Assembly (NCBI GenBank): GCA_963575745.1 | Contig: CAUYUJ010019350.1 | Span: 50,001-114,000, forward strand | Direction: 5' to 3' | Length of the DNA: 64,000 bases | Source: Prorocentrum cordatum | Taxonomy: Eukaryota; Sar; Dinophyceae; Prorocentrales; Prorocentraceae | Part shown: positions 24,877 through 33,640 of the stretch, one piece after another | Numbering within the stretch: the stretch's first letter is position 1 | How the letters are laid out: the number at the start of each line of letters is the position of its first letter | The notes under the pieces: model-generated | The model's database searches: none | The model's input: only the letters and a program-made list of their open reading frames with translations | What the model was told of the DNA's origin: nothing | Position numbers and translations under genes: made by a program

Positions 24877-25350
24877 TCACTTCGCTCCCGCAGGCCTGAT
24901 CAGCTTGGCCAGCTGAAGGGGCTTGGCCTGCGGTCGCCCAGGCTGGAGCTGGGCCGCAGGCTTCGCGGCTGCCGCGGCGGCCGCGCGGCCGCCAGGCGGG
25001 CGGCTGCTCGCCGCCTTGGGGCTCCGAACCCCAGGGGATCTCACGCCCTCGCCCGTAGCCTCGTCAACTTGAATTGGGTACCCACGATTCCTTATGGGCC
25101 CCTGGCTGGGCTGAGGACTGCCAGTCCTTCGGTCGGGCCCAGCCAAGTCCGCCGCAGCGCTTGGCTCTGTCCTGCTGCTGAGCGCCTCGGAGGCGTCGGC
25201 CTCCTCGCTGGCCGCCAGGTAGGCGTGCAGGCCGCCGCTCGGCGCCGCCGCCGCCTCGGAGCGGCTGGGCGCCGCCGCCTCCGCCTCCTCAGCCCCGGCC
25301 GGGGCGGGCGGCGCCGCGCTGTCGGGGCCGCCGCCTGGCAGCAGGGTGCT
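24877..25350 (-). CDS. LINE ORF1 C-terminal part, shifted frame
   Basis: After the stop of the N-terminal ORF1 frame near 25349, protein-like sequence continues one base over. It runs from STLLPGGGPDS through an acidic Ala-rich stretch (EEAEAAAPSRSEAA, HAYLAASEEADASEALSS) to QLAKLIRPAGAK and a TGA at 24877-24879. Removing one G of the GGG at the junction would join the two parts. It has no recognised domain. The frame is the same as that of the endonuclease downstream of the TGA, so ORF1 and ORF2 may originally have been one polyprotein (inference). A 616-codon frame from the first ATG after the SL (26727) also ends at this TGA, but its first two thirds look like an Arg/Ser/Pro shadow. Confidence 0.6.
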   Translation of the reverse strand, partial: STLLPGGGPDSAAPPAPAGAEEAEAAAPSRSEAAAAPSGGLHAYLAASEEADASEALSSRTEPSAAADLAGPDRRTGSPQPSQGPIRNRGYPIQVDEATGEGVRSPGVRSPKAASSRPPGGRAAAAAAAKPAAQLQPGRPQAKPLQLAKLIRPAGAK

Positions 25351-26509
25351 ACCCGCGGGCCTGGCCACTGCCAGCAGCAGCGCCAGCAGCAGGTGGAGGG
25401 GCCGCCGCAGCGGCCTTCTGGTCGGCAGCGCGCCGGCGGGCCGCCTCGCCTGCCGCTCGGCTCTCCACGGCGGCCGCCGGGGGGAACCCAGCTCCTGGCG
25501 CAGCGCCCGCGGCGGGGGCGGCGGCGGCAGCAGGGGCGGCCGCCTGTCCTGCGGGCTGCGGCGGGGCCGCAGCGCCCTGCTCGGGGGTGCCAGCGGCCAC
25601 GGCTGCTGCAGGCCCCTCCTCGGTGCGCTTGCGCTTCTTGGCCACCTCCTCCTCGATCTGGCGCTTGACGCGCTGCTGGTGCTCCTGGCAGTTGCGCTCG
25701 AACGTAGCCTGCGCGCCCTGCATGATCTGGAGCCCCTCATCGCAGAGGCGCCTGAGGGTGGCCTGCGCCTCCGCCTCCAGCTCCGCGAAGTTGTCGAACG
25801 ACTCCGCGTCGAAGTTGAAGGTGAGCTGCCTCGCGCCGTCGGGCTGGGCGCCCACGACGCCAGCCGCCTGGGCTCGCTGGCGCAGGAGGGCGTTCTCCTC
25901 CTCCTTGGCCTCCGTGAGGTTGACCGCAGCCTCGTCGCGCCAGCCGCGGCACTCAGCGAGGTGGTCCTCCGCCGCCACGAGCGCGTCCGCCGCCTCGTCG
26001 AGCTGGCGCTGGAGGTTGATCCGCTTCGCCGTGGCCGACTGCAGCCGCTGCTCGAGCGGCTTCGGCGCTGGGGCGACCGCGGGCGCGACGTAGCCCCGCG
26101 CGTCGCGGACCGCCTCCTGCAGCCTGGCCGCGATGGCGGGGTCCCCACAGGCGAGGAGCGCGTCGAGCTCGCTCTCGGGCGGGGTCGACCAGGGGGCCTT
26201 CGGGAAGGCGCCTCCGCCACGGCCGCCCGCGCCACCGCCGCCGCCGCCACGGGAGGCTGCACCGCGGCCCTTGCCGCCCTTGCCGCCCTTGGCGCCATCC
26301 TTCGGCGGGCCTCCGCCGCCGCCTCCACGATGTGCGAGTTGGGAGCCGCCGCCGCCGCCGTCCGCCCAGACCCCGCCACGGGGCGAAGGCTTCGCGGGCG
26401 CCAGCTCCAGCCCGATCCCGCACTGCCAGCACTTCGCGTTCTTGCGGAAGTTCCAGCGGTAGCGGCAGCCCGTGCACACGACGAAGCCAGGCTCGGCCTT
26501 GGGCCCCAT
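25349..26509 (-). CDS. LINE ORF1 N-terminal part: zinc-finger and coiled-coil protein
   Basis: The chosen start is the ATG at 26509, about 220 nt after the spliced leader, because the zinc finger follows directly. Residues 12-30 read CTGCRYRWNFRKNAKCWQC, a CX2CX11CX2C finger resembling a RanBP2-type ribbon. A Gly-rich, basic stretch follows (about 35-105). From about residue 145 to 320 the sequence is charged, heptad-like and rich in Glu, Gln, Arg and Leu (LQRQLDEAADALVAAEDHL, NCQEHQQRVKRQIEEEV), ending in a basic KKRKRTEE motif that could serve for nuclear import. The remainder is Ala/Pro-rich. ORF1 proteins of LINEs bind the element RNA; a zinc finger plus coiled coil fits that role. I infer function from position and composition only. 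Confidence 0.75.
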   Translation of the reverse strand: MGPKAEPGFVVCTGCRYRWNFRKNAKCWQCGIGLELAPAKPSPRGGVWADGGGGGSQLAHRGGGGGGPPKDGAKGGKGGKGRGAASRGGGGGGAGGRGGGAFPKAPWSTPPESELDALLACGDPAIAARLQEAVRDARGYVAPAVAPAPKPLEQRLQSATAKRINLQRQLDEAADALVAAEDHLAECRGWRDEAAVNLTEAKEEENALLRQRAQAAGVVGAQPDGARQLTFNFDAESFDNFAELEAEAQATLRRLCDEGLQIMQGAQATFERNCQEHQQRVKRQIEEEVAKKRKRTEEGPAAAVAAGTPEQGAAAPPQPAGQAAAPAAAAAPAAGAAPGAGFPPAAAVESRAAGEAARRRAADQKAAAAAPPPAAGAAAGSGQARG

Positions 26510-26730
26510 CGCTGGGTCGGGCGGGCGCGCTGCTCAGCCGCGGGCGCGCAGCAGGCAGGGGCCGACGGGGGCGGACCCGCCGACCCAGAAGAAGTCGTGA
26601 CCCGAAGGTCCTGGAGGGTGCTGCTCAGGCAGCTCACACTTGTTGGAAAGGAAGGTGGCCTCAAAGCGGAACCTCCCTCGCGCTCAGAAGTCGCCCCGGA
26701 AGACTCGCGGTCGTCGGGACGGTTCATTGC
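26510..26730 (-). other. LINE 5' leader between spliced leader and ORF1
   Basis: The first ATG of the transcript lies 3 nt after the SL (26727, MNRPDDRESSG...) in a frame different from the zinc-finger frame. If used, it would place a long upstream frame ahead of ORF1. The leader has no other evident motif. Confidence 0.6.
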
Positions 26731-26752
26731 CTTGAGCCAAAATGGCTACGGA
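26731..26752 (-). other. Genomic copy of the dinoflagellate spliced leader (DinoSL)
   Basis: The minus strand matches all 22 nt of the canonical DinoSL with T as its first base: TCCGTAGCCATTTTGGCTCA followed by AG. It directly abuts the target-site duplication upstream. No splice donor (GT) follows, so it is not an SL RNA gene. It is the copied 5' end of a trans-spliced mRNA. It is the only DinoSL found in the window. Confidence 0.95.
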
Positions 26753-26765
26753 ACGGTGGGGGCAT
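26753..26765 (+). repeat. LINE target-site duplication, 5' side
   Basis: ACGGTGGGGGCAT lies immediately beyond the first base of the spliced leader. It differs from 19539-19551 only at its tenth base. Confidence 0.85.
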
Positions 26766-26921
26766 TGGACAAGGAACCCTTAGATAAGGAATCCAGTGTC
26801 TGGAGGCCGGTGGAACTCCAATTCAGGCTTGGCCATGGACATCACCGCCGCCCTCATCAAACAAGGAATCCTCCAGGGTCTGCAGCCTCCTGGGCACATT
26901 CCTTAATCAACGCCCCCACCG
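26754..26921. mobile_element. Tc1/mariner-like MITE, family B, copy 2 (interrupted by the LINE)
   Basis: The element is 168 bp with inverted ends CGGTGGGGGCATTGG...AAGGAAC and ...AAGGAAT reversed, CCCCCACCG. It is bordered by TA at 26922-26923 on the right and at 19538-19539 on the left. Its left 12 bp are also present at 19540-19551 because of the LINE target-site duplication. Internal AAGGAACCCTTAGATAAGGA matches the family B element at 17067-17246. Confidence 0.7.
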
Positions 26922-27256
26922 TACAATAGGTGGATCCAAGTTTCATAGCATCCTGATCAGGCTCGACCCAACTTTAATGGAATCCTACAGTGGCTCGATC
27001 CAGCTCGGATAGAATCCTACTACAGCTGGATCCAATTTTGCTAGCATCCTCATCGAGCTCGATCCAAATCTAACAGAATATGTTTATAGTTCGACCCAAC
27101 TCGAATTAAATATTACGAAGGTTCGATCCAGCTCAAATGCAATCCTACTCGAGCTAGATCACATTCTACTTGAGTCCTAGTAGGGCTCGATTCTTCTATC
27201 CAGCTCTAACAGAATCTCACCATAGCTAGATCCAGCCTTAACAGCATCCAAGTTAC
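26922..27256 (+). repeat. 32-bp satellite, right part (~10 units)
   Basis: Units start at the sequence GCTCGATCCA (or GTTCGACCCA, GCTAGATCCA) every 32 bp, with AACTCTAACAG and AATCCTAC in mid-unit. Most counted units are exactly 32 bp; one has an 8-bp insertion (TCTTCTAT). The array ends in (GTC)n at 27257. Joined to 19513-19539 after removing the insertions, the period continues without a break. Confidence 0.85.
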
Positions 27257-27272
27257 ACTCGATCGTCGTCGA

Positions 27273-27326
<54 letters not shown>

Positions 27327-27350
27327 GGTCGTCGTCGTCGTCGTCGTCGC
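27257..27350. repeat. (GTC)n microsatellite
   Basis: About 80 bp of GTC units with one GTG interruption, directly adjoining the 32-bp array. Confidence 0.9.
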
Positions 27351-27409
27351 TGCCCGACGGCGCCGGCGCCAGCGCCGGCGCTCGCCGCTGTCGGCTGCCA
27401 CTGGTGAGA

Positions 27410-27640
27410 GAAAGGGCGAGGGGGGTTCGAGCCAGCCGGCCCCCGCCCCTCCCCCCTTGGGGGGGGGGGCGGCGGGTTCGAACCCCCCCCCTTGAAAGTA
27501 TACTCACGGGAGGGGGGGGGGGACCCAGTTCGAGCCCCTTAACCCCCCTCTTGAGGGGGGAGGGCCTCTGGTTCGAACACCCCACACCTTCCATTCCAGC
27601 GGGGGGCGGGCGCCCCCCCCAGTTCGAGCCTGCCCCTTCC
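27410..27640. repeat. ~50-bp repeat with GGTTCGAACCC-like core (5 copies)
   Basis: TTCGAG or TTCGAA occurs at 27426, 27477, 27529, 27572 and 27623, each set in long C or G runs. The cores resemble the Pol III B box (GGTTCGANNCC), but no A box, cloverleaf or acceptor stem can be drawn. I therefore call it a repeat and not tRNA. Confidence 0.6.
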
Positions 27641-27789
27641 CAGCGTCCACAGAGCGCGCTCTTCCTTGCATGTACACGGTCAGGCACACGAGCGTGCGCC
27701 ACAGCTGCGTACTGCCATATGAGCTTGCGCGAGCGCGTCTCGGGGCAAGCGGAAGGCAGGACAAGGAGAAATCCAGATGAACATACATC

Positions 27790-27900
27790 GGGAATATCTG
27801 AGAGCTGACGGGTCTGGAGGATGTACAGGGCACCGCGGCAGGTTCCAGAGCGTTCCAGAAAGCCCTGGGAGCACTCTGGAACGCCCTGGAGCGAATTATC
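27790..27900. repeat. Dispersed repeat with GTTCCAGAGC...CTCTGGAAC, copy 1
   Basis: CTGAGAGCTG, then GGGCACCGCGGCAGGTTCCA and CTCTGGAACGCCCTGGAGCG occur here. 30890-30995 carries the same order (CTGAGAGCTGG, GGGCGCCGCGGCCGTTCCAG, CTCTGGAACGCCCTG). From 27901 to 28358 no gene is seen. Confidence 0.5.
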
Positions 27901-28358
27901 ACCGCGCAGGCCTGCCTGCCCGTCAAACCCAGAGGTAGTACGTCACTGCTTAGACTTTAGAAGATTTTGAAGCTAAGAAACGGATGTTTCTCGAATCGTT
28001 TTCTGCGACACTAGTCCAGGCCCATATATATACACGGGATGTATACGAAGAGGGAGGCAGCTTTGAGGAAACGCCCAGGGTCCAGTCCAGATTCGTGATT
28101 TCATGAAACGAGATCTGGAGCCCGTGAAAGTTGATGGTCTTTCCCGTCAGATGTCTGATGAGTGCAACACCAGTCGCGACGGCCGCTCCTTCCGCGCTCG
28201 CAGCGTCCGCAGGCCGCCTCTACCAGCCCGGGGGGGGGGGGGGGCTGTCGAGAGGAAACGTCTCGGGACAAGACGCTGGCCCTGGGGAGGGCTTCGAGAT
28301 CCACGGGGGCCCACGTCACGAGCCTGTGACGTCGAAGGCGACGGGCCGACCCTCCAAG

Positions 28359-28377
28359 AAAAAAAAAAAAAAAAAAA
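28359..28377. repeat. A19 homopolymer
   Basis: Nineteen A on the plus strand. I looked for a retrocopy upstream and found no coding-like sequence or flanking duplication. Confidence 0.85.
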
Positions 28378-28517
28378 CTCTGCCTGCAGCTGCTCTCCTG
28401 CGCCCGTCCGCCTCTCTGCTCGCGCGGGGCAGGCAGAAGTTCGCGCACACGGCCAACGCCCACGGCGAGCTGCTCTCCTCCCTGCTGTTGGGATCGCGGG
28501 TCCAAGTGGATATGGCG

Positions 28518-28768
28518 CGAGAGCGCCAGATCCACGGATCGGGGAGACAATTGAGTACCGTTTATCCGATCCCCATCCCCAGCGGCGTGGCCTGGGCCCC
28601 ACTGGCCGATTTACCCCCCTAGATGGGGATATAGGCCGTCCCCTTCGGGTTTCGAGGGGTGAACCCCAACTGGGGGGTAATCTGGTGGGGGTCTCGAAGG
28701 CGATGGAGATGGGGATGGGGATCGGATAAACGATACCGAGCGAGAGCGCCAGATCCACGGATCGGGGA
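28518..28768. mobile_element. Foldback element flanked by 28-bp direct repeats
   Basis: Inverted arms CGTTTATCCGATCCCCATCC(CCA) at 28559-28581 and their exact complement at 28710-28732 are 23 bp each. Exact 28-bp direct repeats (CGAGAGCGCCAGATCCACGG then ATCGGGGA) lie outside, at 28518-28545 and 28741-28768. The interior has smaller hairpins and no ORF. Confidence 0.6.
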
Positions 28769-30085
28769 CACCATACCCCCGATAAACATGAGGCCGGAGT
28801 CGCCCGATTCGGCCACGGCTCGCGGCCGATTCTGTCTGGAAGCGGGAGACCCGCCGCTGTGATCCGCGCGCCTCAGTCCGTGCTTGCGGTTCCTCTGTCG
28901 TGGCCTGCCCTCCCTCGCGGCCCCCACCCGCGGGAACCCGCACCTGCCTCGCCACACCCCCCATACCCTGCCCGACGGCTCGGGGTCTCCCCGCGCCCGC
29001 TCTGCCGAGAAGCAGGCGCGCGCGGGAGGGGTGGCGCTCCGATGGCACAGATCGGCTGCGCGCCCCGGGGGGGGGGGGAGGCGAGAGGGGGCGGAAGCCC
29101 TCTCAGCAGGCGGCGGGGCTTCTCGGAAGCCCTCGGGCCTTCCGACGAGGCCCCCTGCGGCTGCGGAGGAGGCGCGGGGAGCTCCCCGGGAGGCCGGAGG
29201 CCCTCGGAGCCCTCCGAGGAGGCCCGCGCCCCCTCCGCTCCCACCCCCCCCTGGGCGCGTCGCCGCAGAGGCGCTGTGGCTCACACGCGTCGGCGTGCTC
29301 GCCCTCTCCGCCCAGCTCGTGCCCGTGAGCCGCGAGGGTGGTGGCCGCCCCCCCGGCTGCCGAGCGACGGGCTGCCGAGAGGCCGGCGCGCGTGGCTGTG
29401 CTTGCCTCTCTGGGGCTCGCCGGGGCCTCCGCCAGTCGAGCAGGGGCCCGTGTGGTCGAGGCCAACGCTCGCCGTGAGTCGAGGCCGCAGCGTCTGTTCG
29501 TTGGCCCTGAACTCAGATCAGCACGGCGCTCCTTCGAGCAGGGCCCAGCCCCCTCCCCCCTCCCCCTCCTCTTTGACGGTCAAAGGAGGGAAACATCGAG
29601 CCTGAATCGGTGATACGTGGCCGATAGATGGGCGACAGTTATGCCCCCGATGGCAAGGTCGCACGCTACTGGGCGGGGTGGGCTTTCCGGCCCTCATCGG
29701 CGATGAGTGGGCGATTGGTGGTCGATGCGTCGCCTTCAGAGCCTGTGCCCCCCCGTGTGACCCTCATCGTTTGGCTTTCGGGTCTGGCTTCCGGCTGCCG
29801 TTCGGGACGATCCGGGCAGCCCCAGGCGCCCCTCGGCGAGGCGCAGCTGCCAGAGAGCATCCCGGGGGCCGGAAAACCGCCGAGAACCCACGAAAACCTC
29901 CGAGAACCTCGAGCCTCGAGCCTCGAGCCTCCAGCCTCGAGCCTCGAGCCCTCCTCCCACTAACATTGCCCCTGGCCCTTGCCGTCGTCCCCCGAAACGT
30001 TCTGGGGGCGGGGGCTGCGGAGGGGAATCCCCCCCAGCCGGAACGAGGATCACGCCGCGCGCACACACACACACCCGCGGCGAGG
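28769..30085. other. No gene seen; GC-rich, short CCTCGAG repeats at 29910-29955
   Basis: Several long frames are open in the GC-rich sequence, but none shows domain-like or compositionally credible protein. A GCCTCGAGCCTCGAG repeat is present. Confidence 0.5.
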
Positions 30086-30240
30086 ACGCAGATCCTATAG
30101 ACTACCTCTCCTCTCTCATGGGGCTCGAACCCCGTGTGTTCTCGAATCCTTCCTGTTTTGCGTGTAGTCCTACAGACTGCCGCTCTCCTGGGGCTCGAAT
30201 CCTAGGGCGTGCTGCGCGTACTCCTGCAGACTGCCCTCCC
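30086..30240. repeat. ~80-bp repeat pair with GGGGCTCGAACCCC cores
   Basis: ATCCTATAGACTACC...GGGGCTCGAACCCC and AGTCCTACAGACTGCC...GGGGCTCGAATCC are tandem variants, with a third partial unit TACTCCTGCAGACTGCC. The minus strand again resembles a B box, without a drawable tRNA. Confidence 0.45.
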
Positions 30241-30329
30241 CTCCGCTCCCCTGCGCTTCCGTGTCTCTTGGCTGGGGAGCAGGGAGGAGGCAGGGAGCAG
30301 GCAGGGAGGAGCAGCAGGAGGAGAAGGAA

Positions 30330-30564
30330 GGAGCAGGGAGGAGGAGGAGGAGGAGGAGGAGGAGGAGGAGGAGGAGGAGGGGAAGGAGGCTACGAACAAC
30401 ATTCTTTCCAGCCACCAGGAACCAGGAACCAGGAGGAGGAGGAGGCAGGGAGGCAGGGAGGCAGGGAGGCAGGGAGGCAGGGAGGCAGGGAAGCAGGGAG
30501 ATAGGGAGGCAGGGAGGCAGGGAGGCAGGAGGAAGAGGCAGGGAGGCCGGAGAAGAAGGAGGAG

Positions 30565-30603
<39 letters not shown>

Positions 30604-30610
30604 GAGAGGG
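30330..30610. repeat. Composite microsatellite: (GGA)n, (GGCAGGGA)n, (GAC)n
   Basis: (GGA)n at about 30340-30380, an 8-bp GGCAGGGA repeat at 30443-30530 and (GAC)n at 30564-30603 follow one another. From 30611 to 31676 no gene is seen. Confidence 0.85.
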
Positions 30611-30889
30611 AAGGGCAGGGGAAGGGGGAGGGGGAGTGGAAGGAGGAGGATATTTGGATCGCACGGCTTCTTAGCCACAGGGACCTGTCTGAGTAGGAGC
30701 AGGGGGCAGGGAGTTTTCACATTTTTCAGAACCCCGAAGAAGGGTCACATTCTGACCAAGAGATTTTCCACGGGAGGGAGGAGGAGAACGAGGAGAAGGA
30801 CGCCGATGAAGACAGAAGAAGGAAGAGGGAAGGACGGGGAGTAGATAAGACAAAAGTAGGGATAAAGGCAAAATCGACCACAGACTGCC

Positions 30890-30995
30890 CAGGATCTCTG
30901 AGAGCTGGCAGTCAGGGCGGATGCATCGGGCGCCGCGGCCGTTCCAGAGCACTCTGGAACGCCCTGAGAGCGCTCCAGATCGCTCAGGGCGATTC
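30890..30995. repeat. Dispersed repeat with GTTCCAGAGC...CTCTGGAAC, copy 2
   Basis: Partner of 27790-27900. The core GTTCCAGAGCACTCTGGAAC is a near-perfect 20-bp palindrome. Confidence 0.5.
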
Positions 30996-31676
30996 GTCCG
31001 TGTCCTGGGACTGCCCGATAACTCCTGCATGCTCTTCACGCCGATTCCTTCCGAGACAGGTCAGGCCGGACGAGATGCGCGCCTTCTCATAGACTCGCAT
31101 CTGAGGAACTGGGGCGGCCTTCTTCTTGGTGTCAGCACCTCGGAGGCCAGATGCCGCATCACGAGGCTCCAGGGACGACAAGGCAGTGGAAGCAAACACA
31201 ACCAGGAAATCTGGTCAGCTCGGCAGACAAGCGATATGTGGCAAAATCTGGCATCAGCACTCGCATGTATCCAAATGGATCTGCGAGCGCCCACGTACGG
31301 CTACGGTGGACGATGGATCAACTAGCAGACTGTGATCCGTATCTGGGCGCGTGCGCAGACGCGTGCAACAGCTCGTGCACACCTGCGAACATGTGCGCGC
31401 GCTTGTCAAAGCACCCTTGTCGGGCTCAAGTGCTAATGTATGCTATCTTTTCGAGTCAGGGAAACATGGCCCAAAAACGCATCCTTTCTGGCCGCTGGTA
31501 TCACTCCGGAGGCAAAGGGCGATGACGGTCCTGCGGCAGGGTTGCCTGTCGACTCCCTGGCACGATATGCGAGATGGACAGCAAGCGGGCGTGTGCGTTG
31601 TCTCCCTCTCGCCTCTTCCTCCCCCTCTCCAAAAAAGCGCGGGCTCAAGTGCTCATGTGGGCCTGCTCGGCGAAAC

Positions 31677-31701
31677 CCACACACACACACACGCAGAGAG
31701 A

Positions 31702-31733
<32 letters not shown>
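31677..31733. repeat. (CA)n microsatellite
   Basis: Two CA tracts separated by GCAGAGAGAG. No gene surrounds it (31440-32035). Confidence 0.9.
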
Positions 31734-31736
<3 letters not shown>

Positions 31737-32035
31737 CGCGACGGCACCAACACGAGCTTCCCTCCGGACGCGCGGCGGAGGTGCCGGCCTCCCTCCCGGC
31801 CCTGCCCGCAGCGTACAGCACGGTGTGCGGAAAGCACGCCGGGTCTGACTGAACCAGCGCTCGCTTCGACTCAGGACTGCGCCCTTCGAAATCGAACTGC
31901 GGAACAGATAGAAGCGCGCCCTCGGGAGTGGCCACCGAGTGCTACATGGGAAGCCCCTTCTCTCTCTCATCCTTCGTAACCCTCCGGATCCCGGAGGACC
32001 ACTGAGGGATTCGGACATATACGAACATGATTAAA

Positions 32036-32080
32036 CTAGAACGCCGCGCGCGCGCGCTTCGCGCGCGCTTGGGTTCTAGC
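32036..32080. repeat. Hairpin CTAGAAC...GTTCTAG with GC-alternating stem
   Basis: CTAGAACGCCGCGCGCGCGC, a TTC loop and GCGCGCGCTTGGGTTCTAG form a stem-loop. It lies between two unrelated repeat regions. No poly-T follows, so I do not call it a terminator. Confidence 0.45.
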
Positions 32081-32309
32081 GCATGCCATGGCGTTGTTAG
32101 CTGTGAGTGCTTTTCGGACTGGCTCATTCCATGCCTTGCCCCTTCGTCATCTAATATTCCTCACACGTCCTTCCTCGTTAACCATTCGGTTGTCCTCGCT
32201 TTTCGTTTCTCGTTCTATGGACGGCCTCCTCTTGCTTGGGATTATGCGGGGCCTTCGAGCTGTTCAGGGCCGGCGTGGGGAGATATTGAACATAAAGTGG
32301 AATGGCTTG

Positions 32310-33640
32310 GAGTGTAGGGGGTCTCTTGGGAATCTTCCTGTTCGGGTTGCCTTGAAGACCTCGGGGCCCGCTTGGGGCCCTCTTGGGCTCTTCTTCGAAG
32401 TTGTGGGGCCGTCTCGAGCCTCGGGGCCCTGTGAAGCTCTCCCGACGCCATCCGAAGGAGAAGAGCGCGAGATTTACTGAGTACGGAGAAACCTGAATGG
32501 CCTGTGCGTTTATGGCTCTCTGGGATCATTTTGGGGGGGGCCTTTGGGAGCTCCACTGGAGCATCGTGTGGCCCCTGGGGGCCGCCTTGAAACATCTTGG
32601 AGCGTCTTAGGCCACCGAGGCCGAGGGGCCATCTTGGCGGCCAGCGGGCGTCCTCCTGAACTAGCTCGGAACCCTCTTCAGGGCAAAAAAAATCGCCCAA
32701 AGACCCCAAGGCGGATCCCGGAGCCCAGGGGGGGCCAAGTGGGTTGCGACGGGGGGAATTTGAGAAAAGTGGGCCGCGTCCTCTTGAACCGTCTTGGGGC
32801 CGTCTTCGAGGCCTCTGGGGCAGTCTTGGAGCGGACATCGGCCTCTTGGACCGTCGTGGAGCGTTGGGAAACTGAAAAAGCGAGAACGCGGAAATCCTTT
32901 GAAGCCTACGTAAAATCAATGATTTTTGCCCTCTGGGGCTCATTGGGAGGCATCTTGGAGGCCTCTTGGGGCCTCTTGGAGGCCTCTTGAATTGAACAGT
33001 CAGGGACTGATTCTGGGGTAGTCTCGGGCTGGCATTGGTCGTTTTCGCGGTCTGGAAGCGCCATGTCTGGCGACCCGGTTTCGGATGCCGTTTTGAGGTC
33101 TCCTCGGGGCGCTTTGGAGGCAATGTTGAAGCCTTTGGGAGCCGTTTTGAAGCCCTTCTGGGGCGTCTTGAGGGCCTTTTCGGGCCCCCTGGGGGCCTCT
33201 TGGGGCCTCCTGGGGCGGAAAACTCGAATTGTCGGTTCGCGTGCCCCATCTTGAGCCTCTCTTGGGGCCATCTTGGGGCTCTCCTGGGCTATCTTGAAGC
33301 CCTCTTGGGCCGTCTTGGAGCCCTTTTGGGCCGTCTTGGGGCTCTCTGGGGGTCCTCTTGGGCCGACTTTGGGGGGTTTGGGGGACCTCTTGGTCCGTTT
33401 TAGTTCGTCTGAAGCCCGAAAACGCGAGAAAGTAAAAAAAAAAAAAAAAAAAAAAACAATAATGCTGGCCTGTCGGGCCGCTCATTGGAGGGCTTTTGGA
33501 TGCGTCCTGGTCGGTTTCTTGGCGCGTCTTGGGGCCACCTTGTGCGTCTTGGAGCGGTTTTCGGTGATCCAGATCTCTGTCGGATCCCTGTTGGACCACC
33601 GTGGGGGTTTTGGGGGGCCTCCTGGCCCGTCTTCGAAAGC
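32310..33640 (-). repeat. CCAAGA short-period satellite, block 2 (inverted)
   Basis: GGGGCCTCTTGG and GGGGCCGTCTTGG units (the reverse complement of the other blocks) run through this 1.3 kb. Spacers include AAAATCAATGATTTTTGCCC near 32910 and an A23 run at 33434-33456. ORFs here are rich in Pro/Arg/Lys or Gly/Leu and reflect the repeat. Confidence 0.75.

Larger units (their letters stand above)
19552..26752 (-). mobile_element. Full-length non-LTR retrotransposon (LINE) inserted as a spliced-leader mRNA
   Basis: The element is 7.2 kb on the minus strand. In transcript order it contains a complete DinoSL (26752-26731), a ~220-nt leader, ORF1 (Zn finger and coiled coil), EEP endonuclease, reverse transcriptase, a CCHC-like finger, RNase H, a Cys-rich C-terminal domain, a ~115-nt 3' UTR and a run of 7-8 A (minus strand; T at 19551-19558). 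Thirteen-bp target-site duplications abut the SL and the poly(A). Both intact ends plus one mismatch in the TSD indicate a full-length and fairly recent insertion. Frame breaks near 25350 and at 22299-22303 and a TGA at 24877-24879 interrupt translation. The EEP-RT-RNase H order places it with the younger LINE clades; I do not assign a clade name. DinoSL at the exact 5' junction shows that a trans-spliced transcript was the template. Confidence 0.93.

Noticed and set aside
26922-27256. 32-bp repeats considered as a CRISPR array
   Set aside because: Units are contiguous and degenerate, with no spacers, no cas genes and a eukaryotic context; it is a satellite.
28359-28377. A19 run considered as the poly(A) tail of a processed retrocopy (also A23 at 33434-33456)
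   Set aside because: No coding-like sequence, spliced leader or flanking duplication upstream; it is more likely a homopolymer within repeats.
30086-30240. GGGGCTCGAACCCC segments considered as tRNA genes on the minus strand
   Set aside because: T-arm-like core only. The T stem pairs for about three base pairs, and no D-arm, anticodon arm or acceptor stem can be drawn at the right distance.
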